64,000 nucleotides of DNA from positions 7,130,001-7,194,000 of the forward strand of contig NZ_CP107918.1 in the NCBI RefSeq assembly GCF_036014195.1, written 5' to 3'. The stretch is from Streptomyces sp. NBC_00442. Its GTDB lineage: Bacteria; Actinomycetota; Actinomycetes; Streptomycetales; Streptomycetaceae. The translations under genes and the position numbers were made by a program. Each line of letters starts with the position of its first letter. Position 1 is the first letter of the stretch. Under the pieces are notes generated by a model that saw nothing but the letters and a program-made list of their open reading frames with translations, searched no databases and had not been told where the DNA came from. This document shows positions 43,182 to 51,699 of this stretch, piece by piece.

Positions 43182-44294
43182 TCACTCGGCGGAGAGGTGC
43201 GTGCTGAGCCACTGCAGGGACGGCGGGATCTCCCGGAGCCACGTGTTGAAGTTGTGGCCGCCGGACGCGAGCGTGATCGACGAGACGCGCGCGGGCTCCT
43301 TGACCTTGGCGATGAACTTCTGGGTGGCCCGGAAGTTGCTCTCGCCCTGGTGGGACGTGGTGACCAGGAAGGACGAGTTGCCCTGCGGCAGATGGTCGAG
43401 GCTCCACAGGAGGTCGGAACGGTTCTGCTCGTGCTTGTTGCCGTGGAACAGGTCCCCGGAGTCCATGTCCACGTCCGGCGCGTAGTCCGCGGACAGGCCG
43501 ACGCCCGCCGCGTAGGCCTCCGGGTGTTGCAGGGCGATCTTCAGCGCGCAGTAGCCGCCCGTGGAGTCACCGATGAAGCCCCAGTTGCGCGGCTTCGTAC
43601 CGACGCGGTACGTGCCGGAGATCGCCTTGCGCAGATCATCGGCGAAGAACGTCTCCGTCTGCGGGCCGCCCGGGATGTCGATGCACTGGGTGTTGCGCGG
43701 CGGGGCGACGGTGGGCCGCATCATCACCAGGATCATCGGCTGCGTCTTCTTCTGCTTGGACAGGGTCCACGCCGTCTTCGGGTAGTGCAGCCCCTTGATG
43801 AGGTTCTCGGCGGTGCCGGGGAAGCCGGTCAGCACGACGGTGACCGGGAAGCTCTTCGTCTCGTAGCCCTGCTGGAAATACTCCGGCGGCAGGTAGACAT
43901 AAGCGGGCGTGACGATTCTGGAGCGCTGCCCCTGCACCGACACCCGCTGCACCTCGCCGCCGATGCTCGGCTTGCCGGCGCCCGGCACGTCGACCTTCTG
44001 CTTTCCGTCCACCGTGATCCCCGGGTTCGCGGCCGCCTGCGCGCCGAGAACCCCCACGCCGTCCTGCCGGCCGAACAGGTCGGCCCACGAGCCGTAGAAG
44101 AGGAACGTCTTGTTGGCCGCGAGGCCCACGGAGGAGAAGAGCAGGAGCTGGACGGCGCACATCAGGCCCACCCGCCCCACCACCGGCCGCCAGCCCCGCC
44201 CCGAGAGCCGTGGCCACTGCCATACGACGAGGAGGGACAGCAGGACCGTGGCGAGCACGGCCGTTGCCAGAGCGGTGGTACTGGTCAGCCCCAT
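43182..44294 (-). CDS. Membrane-anchored alpha/beta-hydrolase esterase (esterase D-like)
   Basis: A 370-residue protein with N-terminal membrane segments (TALATAVLATVLLSLLVVW and VGLMCAVQLLLFSSVGL), then an exported putative-esterase domain: PAYVYLPPEYFQQG, the nucleophile elbow GDSTGGYCAL and the catalytic His in ASGGHNFNTW. It resembles actinobacterial mycolyltransferase/esterase-D-like proteins, so a cell-surface acyl ester substrate is plausible. The ATG at 44294 has a weak ribosome site; the start is uncertain by up to 22 codons. Confidence 0.8.
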   Translation of the reverse strand: MGLTSTTALATAVLATVLLSLLVVWQWPRLSGRGWRPVVGRVGLMCAVQLLLFSSVGLAANKTFLFYGSWADLFGRQDGVGVLGAQAAANPGITVDGKQKVDVPGAGKPSIGGEVQRVSVQGQRSRIVTPAYVYLPPEYFQQGYETKSFPVTVVLTGFPGTAENLIKGLHYPKTAWTLSKQKKTQPMILVMMRPTVAPPRNTQCIDIPGGPQTETFFADDLRKAISGTYRVGTKPRNWGFIGDSTGGYCALKIALQHPEAYAAGVGLSADYAPDVDMDSGDLFHGNKHEQNRSDLLWSLDHLPQGNSSFLVTTSHQGESNFRATQKFIAKVKEPARVSSITLASGGHNFNTWLREIPPSLQWLSTHLSAE

Positions 44295-44496
44295 GGGATC
44301 AAGACACTCTCTGGAAAAGGTCGTCCCGGACGCGCGCCCGGTGGCGCCGCCCAGGTGCACCGCCTCGCGATGCGCACCGGACTAGACCGTGATCCGACCG
44401 GATTCGTTCCCTAGTGATCGACTACCTTTCGGCAACCTTTCGATCACGTACGGAATCCGGCGGATCGCGGTGCTCGCGCGGTGGGGGAGCCGGCCC

Positions 44497-44934
44497 TCAG
44501 GGTGTCGCGCGCGTCGCTGCGAGCGCCGCCTCCTCGGCCCGCCGGCGGCGTGCCGCCGTGTCCCGCTCGTCGGCGGGCGCCAGCCAGAAGTAGAGCGGCG
44601 GCAGGGCGAGTTCGATGCCCATCAGGACGAGCTGGAACCAGTCGGGACGGCCGAGCGCGGCCCAGGACAGCAGCCTGGCGGCGCCGCCGAGGAAGAAGAT
44701 CCCGGCGAGCAGACGCACCGCGTTGGAGGGGATCGGTGACTGCCGTGCGACCCAGATCCACGCCACTCCGTACCCGAGGAAGATCGCCCCGAAGAACCGC
44801 ATGAGGCTGTCCACGGTGGGGCCGGGCGAGCCGGCGCCGGGCACCGAATCCATTCCGACGACCAGATGCGTCGCGCCGATCGCCACATCGGCGATGCCCA
44901 TCGCCCAGGAAAGCCACGTGAGGAGCTTCGCCAT
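44497..44934 (-). CDS. DUF4345-like membrane protein
   Basis: A 145-residue protein with four predicted membrane segments (LSWAMGIADVAIGATHLVVG, FFGAIFLGYGVAWIWVA, LLAGIFFLGGAARLLSWAAL, LVLMGIELALPPLYFWLA) and a short basic tail. The FFGAIFLGYG segment is typical of DUF4345. The ATG at 44934 has GAAGGGA 8 bases upstream. It is divergent from a TetR gene with a long inverted repeat between, so it is the likely regulated target. Confidence 0.82.
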   Translation of the reverse strand: MAKLLTWLSWAMGIADVAIGATHLVVGMDSVPGAGSPGPTVDSLMRFFGAIFLGYGVAWIWVARQSPIPSNAVRLLAGIFFLGGAARLLSWAALGRPDWFQLVLMGIELALPPLYFWLAPADERDTAARRRRAEEAALAATRATP

Positions 44935-44947
44935 GGTGGAGTCCCTT

Positions 44948-45000
44948 CGCCTTAGTAGGCATGTGTCTACTAAGGCGACCATAGGATCGCTGGTAGACAC
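44948..45000. promoter_or_regulatory. Nested inverted repeats between divergent DUF4345 and tetR genes
   Basis: CGCCTTAGTAG (44948-44958) and CTACTAAGGCG (44967-44977) are exact 11-base arms. A second pair, GTGTCTAC (44963-44970) and GTAGACAC (44993-45000), overlaps the first. The tetR GTG is only 20 bases beyond, so both genes are likely controlled here. Confidence 0.82.
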
Positions 45001-45020
45001 ACGTCAAGTAACCTGGCTCG

Positions 45021-45629
45021 GTGACCACGCGCCGCAGGCTGACCCCCGACGAGCGCCGCGCACAGCTGCTCGACGTCGGAGCCCATCTGTTCGCGGCGAA
45101 GCCGTACCACGACGTCCTGATGGAGGATGTCGCCCAACGGGCCGGTATTTCCCGGGCGTTGCTCTACCGCTACTTCCCCAACAAGGGCGCCCTGTTCGCC
45201 GCGATCTTCCAGCAGGCCTCCCACCGACTGCTCGACGGCACGCGCATCGACCCGGCCGGCCCGCTCATCGAGCAGCTGTCCGCCGGGCTCGACCTGCACT
45301 TCGACTACTTCGCGGCGAACAAGAACACCGTGCTCGCCGCCAACCGGGTGCTCGCGGGCGACCCGGTGATCCAGGCGATCATCACCGACGAACTCGCCGA
45401 GTTGAGCCGCCGCGTGCTCGACGCGACCGGGCTCGACGGCGCGGCCAGGGACCTGGTCTCGGCCGCGCTGACGAGCTGGCTGGTCTTCGTGCGGGCGCTG
45501 TGCGTGGAATGGCTCACGAGCGGGCCCTTCACCCGGGCCGAACTGCACGACATGTCCATCGGCGCCCTGCGCGGTGCGCTGGGTGCCGTCACCGACGTCG
45601 ACCGGCTCCTGGGCGCCCCGGGCGGCTGA
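45021..45629 (+). CDS. TetR-family regulator
   Basis: A 202-residue protein with a standard TetR helix-turn-helix (LLDVGAHLFAAKPYHDVLME, RAGISRALLYRYFPNKGALF) and a helical ligand domain. The GTG at 45021 has no clear ribosome site, so a leaderless or short-leader transcript from the operator region is possible. It probably represses itself and the divergent DUF4345 gene. Confidence 0.9.
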   Translation: MTTRRRLTPDERRAQLLDVGAHLFAAKPYHDVLMEDVAQRAGISRALLYRYFPNKGALFAAIFQQASHRLLDGTRIDPAGPLIEQLSAGLDLHFDYFAANKNTVLAANRVLAGDPVIQAIITDELAELSRRVLDATGLDGAARDLVSAALTSWLVFVRALCVEWLTSGPFTRAELHDMSIGALRGALGAVTDVDRLLGAPGG

Positions 45630-45698
45630 GCACCACGGGCACTCCGGGCGAGGTGCCCGGACCGGGCAGCCCGGGGGGCCGGCTCCCCCCCCCGGCTA

Positions 45699-45750
45699 CC
45701 GCGGTCCGGGTCAGCCCAGGGCGGACCGCGGTCCGGTCAGCCCAGGGCGG
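45699..45750. repeat. 26-bp duplication of the ABC exporter 3' end
   Basis: ACCGCGGTCCGG(G)TCAGCCCAGGGCGG occurs twice in tandem, at about 45699-45724 and 45725-45750, with one base difference. The second copy contains the TCA that is the complement of the exporter's stop; the first repeats it just downstream of the gene. Confidence 0.85.
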
Positions 45751-47620
45751 GCGCGCCGCCGGGGCGCTCGAACTGGGTGCGGTACAACTCCTCGTACCGT
45801 CCGCCGAGTTCGAGCAGTGCGTCGTGGGTCCCGCTCTCCACGATCCGGCCGTCCTCGACGACCAGGATGTGATCGGCGGAGCGCACCGTGGAGAGGCGGT
45901 GGGCGATGACCACCGCCGTCCGCCCCTCCAGCGCTTCGCCGAGCGCCTCCTGCACCGCGGCCTCGGACGTGTTGTCGAGGTGGGCCGTGGCCTCGTCGAG
46001 GATGACGACACGCTGGCGGGCCAGCAGCAGCCGCGCGATCGTCAGGCGCTGGCGCTCGCCGCCGGAGAGCCGGTAACCGCGCTCGCCCACCACGGTGTCC
46101 AGGCCGTCGGGCAGCGAGGCGACCAGGTCGTCCAGACGGGCGCGGCGCAGCGCGTCCCACAGGTCGTCCTCGGCCGCGTCCGGCCGGGCGAGCAGCAGGT
46201 TGGCGCGCACCGACTCGTGGAAGAGATGGCCGTCCTGGGTGACCATGCCGATGGTGTCCCGGATCGAGTCCGCGGTCAGGTCCCGCACGTCGATGCCGCC
46301 GAGCCGCACCGTGCCCTCGTCGGCGTCGTACAGCCGCGGCAGCAGTTGGGCGACCGTCGACTTGCCCGCGCCGGACGATCCGACCAGGGCCACCATCTGG
46401 CCGGGTTCGGCCCTGAACGAGACGCCGTGCAGGACCTCGGTGCCGCCCCTGGTGTCGAGGCTGGACACCTCTTCAAGGGAGGCCAGGGAGACCTTGTCCG
46501 CGGAGGGATAGCCGAAGCGCACCTGGTGGAACTCCACGGACACGGGACCCGGCGGGACCGCACGGGCGCCGGGCTTCTCCGCGATGAGCGGCTTCAGGTC
46601 GAGCACCTCGAAGACCCGCTCGAAGCTGACCAGCGCGCTCATCACCTCCACGCGGGCACCGGCCAGCGACGTGAGCGGCGCGTAGAGGCGGGTCAGGAGC
46701 AGGGCCAGCGAGACGACCGCGCCCGCTTCGAGGGTGCCGTGCAGCGCGTAGTAGCCGCCGAGCCCGTAGACGAGGGCGAGTGCGAGGGCCGACACCAGGG
46801 TCAGCGCGGTGATGAACGCCGACTGTGCCATCGCCGTACGCACCCCGATGTCGCGCACCCGGCGGGCCCGCGCGGCGAACTCGGCGGATTCGTCGGCGGG
46901 GCGCCCGAACAATTTGATCAAGGTCGCGCCCGGCGCCGAGAACCGCTCGGTCATCCGGGTGCCCATCGCGGCGTTGTGCTCCGCGGCCTCTCGCTGGAGG
47001 CGCGCCATACGGGTGCCCATCCGGCGGGCGGGCAGCACGAACACGGGCAGCAGCACCAGCGCGAGCAGCGTGATCTGCCAGGAGATGCCGAGCATCACCG
47101 CGAGCGTGAGCAGCAGGGTCACCAGGTTGCTGACCACGCCGGACAAGGTGTTGCTGAACGCCCGTTGCGCGCCGATGACGTCGTTGTTGAGGCGGCTGAC
47201 CAGCGCGCCGGTGCGGGTCCGCGTGAAGAACGCCACCGGCATCCGCTGCACATGGTCGAAGACGGCGGTACGCAGATCGAGGATCAGTCCCTCACCCAGC
47301 GTCGACGACAGCCACCTGCTCACGATGCCGAGCGCCGCCTCCGCTACGGCGATCACCGCGATGAACAGGGCGAGGTGGGTGACGGTCCCGCTCTCCTTCC
47401 CGCCGACGATCGCGTCGACGACCCTCCCGGCCAGCAGCGGGGTGGCCACCGCGAGCAGAGCCGTGGCGACGCTCACGACCAGGAAAAGGGCGATGCGTCG
47501 CCGGTGCGGGGCGGCGAACGCGGCGATGCGGCGCAAGGTGGCCCGGTTGAAGGGACGCTTGTCCTGCTGCGCGTTCATGACGTTGTGGAGCTGTGTCCAC
47601 GCGGTGGCTTCCATACTCAT
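45737..47620 (-). CDS. ABC exporter, fused membrane and ATPase domains
   Basis: A 627-residue half-transporter. Six membrane segments fill residues about 40-330, followed by an ATPase domain with Walker A GSSGAGKST, signature LSGGERQR, Walker B RVVILDEATAHLD and switch VIAHRLST. This is the MsbA/lipid- or drug-exporter layout and it probably acts as a homodimer. Starts at ATG 47620 or ATG 47614 are both possible; neither has a strong ribosome site. It appears single, without a paired half-transporter. Confidence 0.93.
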   Translation of the reverse strand: MSMEATAWTQLHNVMNAQQDKRPFNRATLRRIAAFAAPHRRRIALFLVVSVATALLAVATPLLAGRVVDAIVGGKESGTVTHLALFIAVIAVAEAALGIVSRWLSSTLGEGLILDLRTAVFDHVQRMPVAFFTRTRTGALVSRLNNDVIGAQRAFSNTLSGVVSNLVTLLLTLAVMLGISWQITLLALVLLPVFVLPARRMGTRMARLQREAAEHNAAMGTRMTERFSAPGATLIKLFGRPADESAEFAARARRVRDIGVRTAMAQSAFITALTLVSALALALVYGLGGYYALHGTLEAGAVVSLALLLTRLYAPLTSLAGARVEVMSALVSFERVFEVLDLKPLIAEKPGARAVPPGPVSVEFHQVRFGYPSADKVSLASLEEVSSLDTRGGTEVLHGVSFRAEPGQMVALVGSSGAGKSTVAQLLPRLYDADEGTVRLGGIDVRDLTADSIRDTIGMVTQDGHLFHESVRANLLLARPDAAEDDLWDALRRARLDDLVASLPDGLDTVVGERGYRLSGGERQRLTIARLLLARQRVVILDEATAHLDNTSEAAVQEALGEALEGRTAVVIAHRLSTVRSADHILVVEDGRIVESGTHDALLELGGRYEELYRTQFERPGGAPALG

Positions 47621-47686
47621 GCGAGGAACGTACGACCTCGACATGGCTTGAGGTCAACGCGTGTGCGGGTGCACATCGCGCGACAG

Positions 47687-47717
47687 CGCCCCGGAACCTG
47701 AACGCGGTTCCGGGGCG
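47687..47717. terminator. Hairpin after the chaplin gene
   Basis: CGCCCCGGAACC (47687-47698) pairs exactly with GGTTCCGGGGCG (47706-47717) over a 7-base loop, 20 bases past the chaplin stop on the leftward strand. It separates the chaplin from the ABC exporter. Confidence 0.85.
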
Positions 47718-47737
47718 GAGTGACGCGGTGTGACCGG

Positions 47738-47983
47738 TCAGTCGTTCTTGCAGGTGTTGCCGGCCGACGGGTTGAGCAGCCCGATGAGGTCGATGGTGTT
47801 GCCGCACACGGGGAGCTGAACACCGATGGGGACCTGGATGACGTCGCCGGACAGCACGCCGGGGGAGTTCTCCGCCGTGCCCGTGACGGGCGGCACCGGG
47901 TCGGCAGCGGCGGCGGCGCCGGCCGCGCCCATCACGGCGGTGGCGGCCAGGAACGTTGCGGCGAGTGCGGTACGGATACGCAC
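47738..47983 (-). CDS. Short chaplin
   Basis: An 81-residue protein with a signal peptide (RIRTALAATFLAATAVMG) and one chaplin domain: SPGVLSGDVIQVPIGVQLP, then CGNTIDLIGLLNPSAGNTC with the two conserved Cys. Short chaplins are secreted amyloid-forming proteins that coat aerial hyphae and lower surface tension. The GTG at 47983 has AGGAGGAAATC upstream. The signature is a strong Streptomyces marker. Development-dependent control is expected from the family. Confidence 0.93.
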   Translation of the reverse strand: MRIRTALAATFLAATAVMGAAGAAAAADPVPPVTGTAENSPGVLSGDVIQVPIGVQLPVCGNTIDLIGLLNPSAGNTCKND

Positions 47984-48103
47984 GATTTCCTCCTGTTTGT
48001 GGGGAATGCTTATGAACAGACTCTCCGGGGTCGGGCCCCGGCGAAAGCCGCGTGACCCGTTGGGGTGAGAGGTGGGGGAGGGAACCATGTGTTACCGGCA
48101 CGT

Positions 48104-48121
48104 AGGTTGATCGCTCAACCT
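48104..48121. promoter_or_regulatory. Inverted repeat upstream of the chaplin gene
   Basis: AGGTTGA (48104-48110) and TCAACCT (48115-48121) are exact inverted 7-mers around TCGC. The site is 120 bases before the chaplin start and 167 bases before the divergent membrane protein gene, so it could be an operator for either. The rest of 47984-48287 holds no gene. Confidence 0.5.
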
Positions 48122-48287
48122 GAGCACGCATCAGGTGTGTGCGGGCCATCCCGGGCACCCCCGCAAGGGCGTTGGCCGCCCCCACGTGAAGTCACTTGGC
48201 CCGTACCGGGTTTATTCGGCCGCGTCGCGCTCACTCGTACAGAGCGCCCCTGGAACGGGGGCGGTTCAGCGAGCGGGAAGGCAGGCC

Positions 48288-48929
48288 ATGTCCAGTGGTG
48301 TCGTCATCATCCTGATAGCGGTCGCGGTGATCGTTGTCGCGGCGGTGGTCCTCGGCATGTTCGTCGCACGCCGCGGCAACGGGCTGCGCCGTCGGTTCGG
48401 ACCCGAGTACGAACGGACGGTCGCCCAGCACCATGGCGACGTCAAGGCGGCGGAGAAGGACCTCGACGAGCGGGTGCGCCGCTACGGCAGCCTCAAGGTC
48501 GAGCCCCCGACGGCAGAGGCGCGCAGCCGGTACGCCGCCGAATGGGCACGTGTCCAGGAGGAGTTCGTGGATTCCCCGGCGCGGGCGGTCGCCGACGCCG
48601 AGGCGCTGCTCGGCCGGCTGGCGCAGGAACGCGGCTTCCCGGACGGAGCATCCGGGGAACAGCTCGCCGCACTCTCGGTGCACCACCCCGACCACCTCGA
48701 CGGCTACCGCAGGATTCAGGGCGTGGCCCAGAACCCCGACGGGCGCCGCCGCAGCACGGAAGAACTGCGCGAGGCCCTTGTGCAGGCCCATGAGTTCTTC
48801 GCCGTCCTCGCCGGTGAACGCCGTGGGCACAAGGCCGGGGCCCTCGCGCCCCGGAACAACCGGCATGCGTCGCACACGTCCCGCGACGACCTGAACCACC
48901 GAGACACCGCCCGAGGGAGCCAGTCATGA
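48288..48929 (+). CDS. Membrane-anchored helical protein, function unknown
   Basis: A 213-residue protein with one N-terminal membrane segment (GVVIILIAVAVIVVAAVVLG) and a cytoplasmic or extracellular helical region (YERTVAQHHGDVKAAEKDLD). It is conserved-looking among streptomycetes but I cannot name a domain. The ATG at 48288 has GGGAAGGCAGG upstream. It is coupled to the next gene by an ATGA overlap. Confidence 0.75.
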   Translation: MSSGVVIILIAVAVIVVAAVVLGMFVARRGNGLRRRFGPEYERTVAQHHGDVKAAEKDLDERVRRYGSLKVEPPTAEARSRYAAEWARVQEEFVDSPARAVADAEALLGRLAQERGFPDGASGEQLAALSVHHPDHLDGYRRIQGVAQNPDGRRRSTEELREALVQAHEFFAVLAGERRGHKAGALAPRNNRHASHTSRDDLNHRDTARGSQS

Positions 48930-49660
48930 CCCACGCCGAGCAGCCCATACCCGACCGGCCCGCGACGGAGCGGCCCACGCCCGAGCGGCCCGTGTCGCAG
49001 AGCCCCGCGTCCGCCGGCCGGCCCGTCGAGCAGAGCGGCCCCGATCAGGGCGTGGGTGAGCGCCCCGCACGGCAGCCGTCCCTCGACGAGCGCCCCGCCG
49101 AGGTGCGACCCGCCGACGTGCGTTCTGCCGGCGGCGCCCCGGGCGTCACCGACCCGGCCGTACCGGGGCGCGCCGCGCAGGAGCGCGTCGTACCCGAGCG
49201 GGCCGCCGCCGGATCGCCCGTAGCCGGATCGACCGTGGCCGGGCACTCCCTCGACGGCCCCGGCGTCACCGAAGGCGACGTGCCCGGACGGGACGCACGG
49301 GGATCCGATGCGCTGCCCGGTGCCGGATCCCATGACCCGGCCGCCACCCTGGACGAGGCCGGGCAGCAGGGCGACGCCGTGCAGCGCGACGAGGCCGTGG
49401 TGCGGTCCGACGCACGAGACAAGCTTCAGCTCAGGCTCCAGCACGCGGTCGGCGGGTTCGTGGACGAGCCGCGCGCGGCCGTCGAGGAAGCCGCGTCGGC
49501 CGTCGACGACCTCGCCGAGCACATCATCGAAACGCTCGGGCACCGCCGTGGCGCGCTCCGGGCGTCCTGGCAGGACACGACCGGCGGGGCGGCCACCGAG
49601 GACCTGCGCATGGCCCTGCGCGAGTACCGCCGGCTCGCGGAGCGCCTGCTCAGCCTGTAG
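48926..49660 (+). CDS. Pro/Glu-rich protein with a C-terminal helical domain
   Basis: A 244-residue protein whose ATG overlaps the previous stop. The N-terminal 150 residues are low-complexity repeats rich in Pro, Glu, Arg and Ser (for example RPTPERPV). The last 90 residues form a compact helical domain (RLQHAVGGFVDEPRAAVEEA, LRMALREYRRLAERLLSL). No known family assigned; it probably works with its coupled membrane partner. Confidence 0.72.
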   Translation: MTHAEQPIPDRPATERPTPERPVSQSPASAGRPVEQSGPDQGVGERPARQPSLDERPAEVRPADVRSAGGAPGVTDPAVPGRAAQERVVPERAAAGSPVAGSTVAGHSLDGPGVTEGDVPGRDARGSDALPGAGSHDPAATLDEAGQQGDAVQRDEAVVRSDARDKLQLRLQHAVGGFVDEPRAAVEEAASAVDDLAEHIIETLGHRRGALRASWQDTTGGAATEDLRMALREYRRLAERLLSL

Positions 49661-49772
49661 GCCCGGCGCTCATCGCATCGCGTGCGGCGCCCCGGCCGGA
49701 TCCGCCCGGCAGGGCGCCGCGCACCCGTCACGAACCGAGGCTCAACCCTCCTGACACCGCAAGGAGTTGGAC

Positions 49773-50060
49773 ATGTCCAGACGCTATGGAGGAAACCCGG
49801 CGGCGACCGGCATCCTCATCATCGTGGACCTCATGGCGCTGATCCTGATCCTCTGGATCGCCTTCTTCCTGGTCAACGCCAACACGGCCAACGACGTCGT
49901 GTCCTGGGTACGCAATGCCGCGGACTGGCTCTCGGGCTGGTCGCGGGACATGTTCCACATCAAGTCCGACACCTGGCGCACGGTGGTCAACTACGGTCTG
50001 CCGGCGGTCGTCTACCTGCTGGTCGGCCACGCCGTCGCCGGCCGCGTCAGCCGGGCCTGA
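49773..50060 (+). CDS. Small two-TM membrane protein
   Basis: A 95-residue protein with two hydrophobic segments (GILIIVDLMALILILWIAFF and NYGLPAVVYLLVGHAVA) and a loop rich in Trp. The ATG at 49773 has AAGGAG 6 bases upstream. It follows the previous pair in the same direction after 112 bases and may belong to the same unit. Function unknown. Confidence 0.75.
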   Translation: MSRRYGGNPAATGILIIVDLMALILILWIAFFLVNANTANDVVSWVRNAADWLSGWSRDMFHIKSDTWRTVVNYGLPAVVYLLVGHAVAGRVSRA

Positions 50061-50061
50061 C

Positions 50062-50556
50062 TCATCGCTGACGGGCCAGGTAACGGGCATAGGCGTCCCG
50101 GCTGTCCGAGACGAACGTCCAGCTCGTCATGGCCCGCTCCAGCTCGTCACCGGTCAGCCACCCGTGCCAGGCGACTTCGGTGGCGTCCGGTGCCAGGTCG
50201 CCCTCCTCCATCACGGCCTCGTGCACCGCGAACCAGTACGGGCTGAGCTCGCCCTGGCACAGGAACCTGAACAGCGGACGGACCTCCGCCTCGACGCCCA
50301 GCTCCTCGTGGAGTTCCCTGCGCGCCGCGTCCTCGTAGGACTCGGCCACGCCTACGGCTCCGGCCACCAGCCAGCTGTACTGGCCCGGGAACCGTGAGCT
50401 GGTGTCGGGGCGCCGGTGCACGAGATAGCGGCCCTCCGCATCGCGGCACAGCACCATCGCCATCCGGTACAGCCACCCCTCCCGCACGGCCTGGCCGCGC
50501 TCGACCACGCCGATGACGCGGTCCTGCTCATCCACACGTTCCACTCGCTCGCCCAT
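50062..50556 (-). CDS. Nudix hydrolase
   Basis: A 164-residue protein with an intact Nudix box, GAVGVAESYEDAARRELHEE followed by LGV. Flanking pattern LYRMAMVLCRDAEGRYLVHR and RFPGQYSWLVAG fits isopentenyl-diphosphate-isomerase-like or general Nudix enzymes, hydrolysing nucleoside diphosphate derivatives. The ATG at 50556 is chosen at the first clear domain residue; the longer frame upstream lacks a ribosome site. Its stop is one base from the convergent membrane protein's stop. Confidence 0.9.
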   Translation of the reverse strand: MGERVERVDEQDRVIGVVERGQAVREGWLYRMAMVLCRDAEGRYLVHRRPDTSSRFPGQYSWLVAGAVGVAESYEDAARRELHEELGVEAEVRPLFRFLCQGELSPYWFAVHEAVMEEGDLAPDATEVAWHGWLTGDELERAMTSWTFVSDSRDAYARYLARQR

Positions 50557-50737
50557 GGCTCGATCGTCCACGATCACGCCTGTCAAGTGTGAGGCGGCCC
50601 CCGTGAACGTCACCACCGGGGCGCGGTGTGCCCGGCTCACTCGTTCGGCAAGGCCCAGTGGCCCTCGGACCCGGGGTGCCGAACAGTGGATCAAGAGTGG
50701 GGGTCACCCGGAGCCGACCATTGATGAGGAGCGCGTC

Positions 50738-51082
50738 ATGCGCCGTTGTGCCATTGTTGCCGCGATCGTCCTGTGCGGTGCTCTCACCGCAGGGGCCACC
50801 GCACCTGCCTTCGCCGCCCCGCCGGCGCCCGCCGTGCCGGCCCCGGGGACGGCGCCGGGGGCCGATGAAAAGACCTGGCTCGCCGACCTCAAGAAGGAGA
50901 TCGACAAGCTGATCGCGGATGAGAAGAAGGACGCGGCGGCCGACGTCGCCGACGCGAAGGCCGATGTGGCCAAGGAACTCAAGGAGATCGCCGACCTGGT
51001 CAAGCGCGAGAAGGCGCAGGTGAAGCCCGCGTCCACCGCGCCTTCGGCCCCGGCCTCCAAGCCCATGCCGCCGATCGGCTGA
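50738..51082 (+). CDS. Secreted coiled-coil protein
   Basis: A 114-residue protein with a signal peptide (RRCAIVAAIVLCGALTAGA), a Pro/Ala linker and one long charged helix (LADLKKEIDKLIADEKKDAA, VAKELKEIADLVKREKAQ), then a Pro-rich tail. The ATG at 50738 has GAGGAG upstream. I do not recognise a named family; the layout suggests an extracellular structural or binding role. Confidence 0.7.
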   Translation: MRRCAIVAAIVLCGALTAGATAPAFAAPPAPAVPAPGTAPGADEKTWLADLKKEIDKLIADEKKDAAADVADAKADVAKELKEIADLVKREKAQVKPASTAPSAPASKPMPPIG

Positions 51083-51699
51083 TCCGCACGGCCGACCGCC
51101 CGTGTGCGGCGCGGCGCCCCGGGTCCCGGCGAGGCACGGACCGCCGGGGCGCCGGGGCCCGCTCGCGCGCTGAGCGGGGACGGGCAGGGGCCGCACGGGT
51201 CCGGTGGCCGACGGCACGGCGGCCTTCCGTGCGACCCGCGCTGATGTGCGGACCGTGCGCATGCGACTCGTTGGGGTGGTCCAGCGTGCCCGAGAGCGCT
51301 CCCGGCGCGTTGGTCACCGCATGACCGTATTTCCTGAGTTGCGGTGTGCGGACGCCGCGCTTCGCCTCACGGCTCCGCGAACGGGCGTCCCGTTCACGGG
51401 CGTTGGGGCCCGGCCGCACCGGCGACCGCCACGCGAGGCGGCCCCATGGCCGCGGCACACACAGGAGTCGGCGAGCCGTGGGGGAGCCGGCCCCGGCGCC
51501 GACGTGCTGAACCGATCCTCCGTCGGGCGCCCTCGGGAGTACCCGTCCGTACGGGCCCACCCGGCCCGTCACCCCTGCTCGGCCGGCCCCGAGACGCTCC
51601 GGACCACCGGCCCCGCAGGCCGGGCCCGCGGGCGGATCCGACCCTCTGCGGCCTGCAGCTCGCCCGTGTTCCCCGACAGTGTGTGAATGGAAGACTCCC
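51083..51699. other. 617-base gap without a convincing gene
   Basis: Open frames on both strands lack ribosome sites, have shifting composition and give no recognisable product. It contains one perfect inverted repeat (listed separately). It should hold the promoter of the stand-alone condensation-like gene that follows. Confidence 0.5.
51379..51395. promoter_or_regulatory. Perfect 17-bp inverted repeat
   Basis: GAACGGG (51379-51385), CGT, CCCGTTC (51389-51395) form a perfect palindrome with a 3-base centre, 305 bases before the condensation-like gene. It could be a regulator site. Confidence 0.4.

Noticed and set aside
51204..51686. Open frames of 100-240 codons in the 617-base gap on both strands
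   Set aside because: No ribosome sites, no recognisable domains and uneven composition along the frame.
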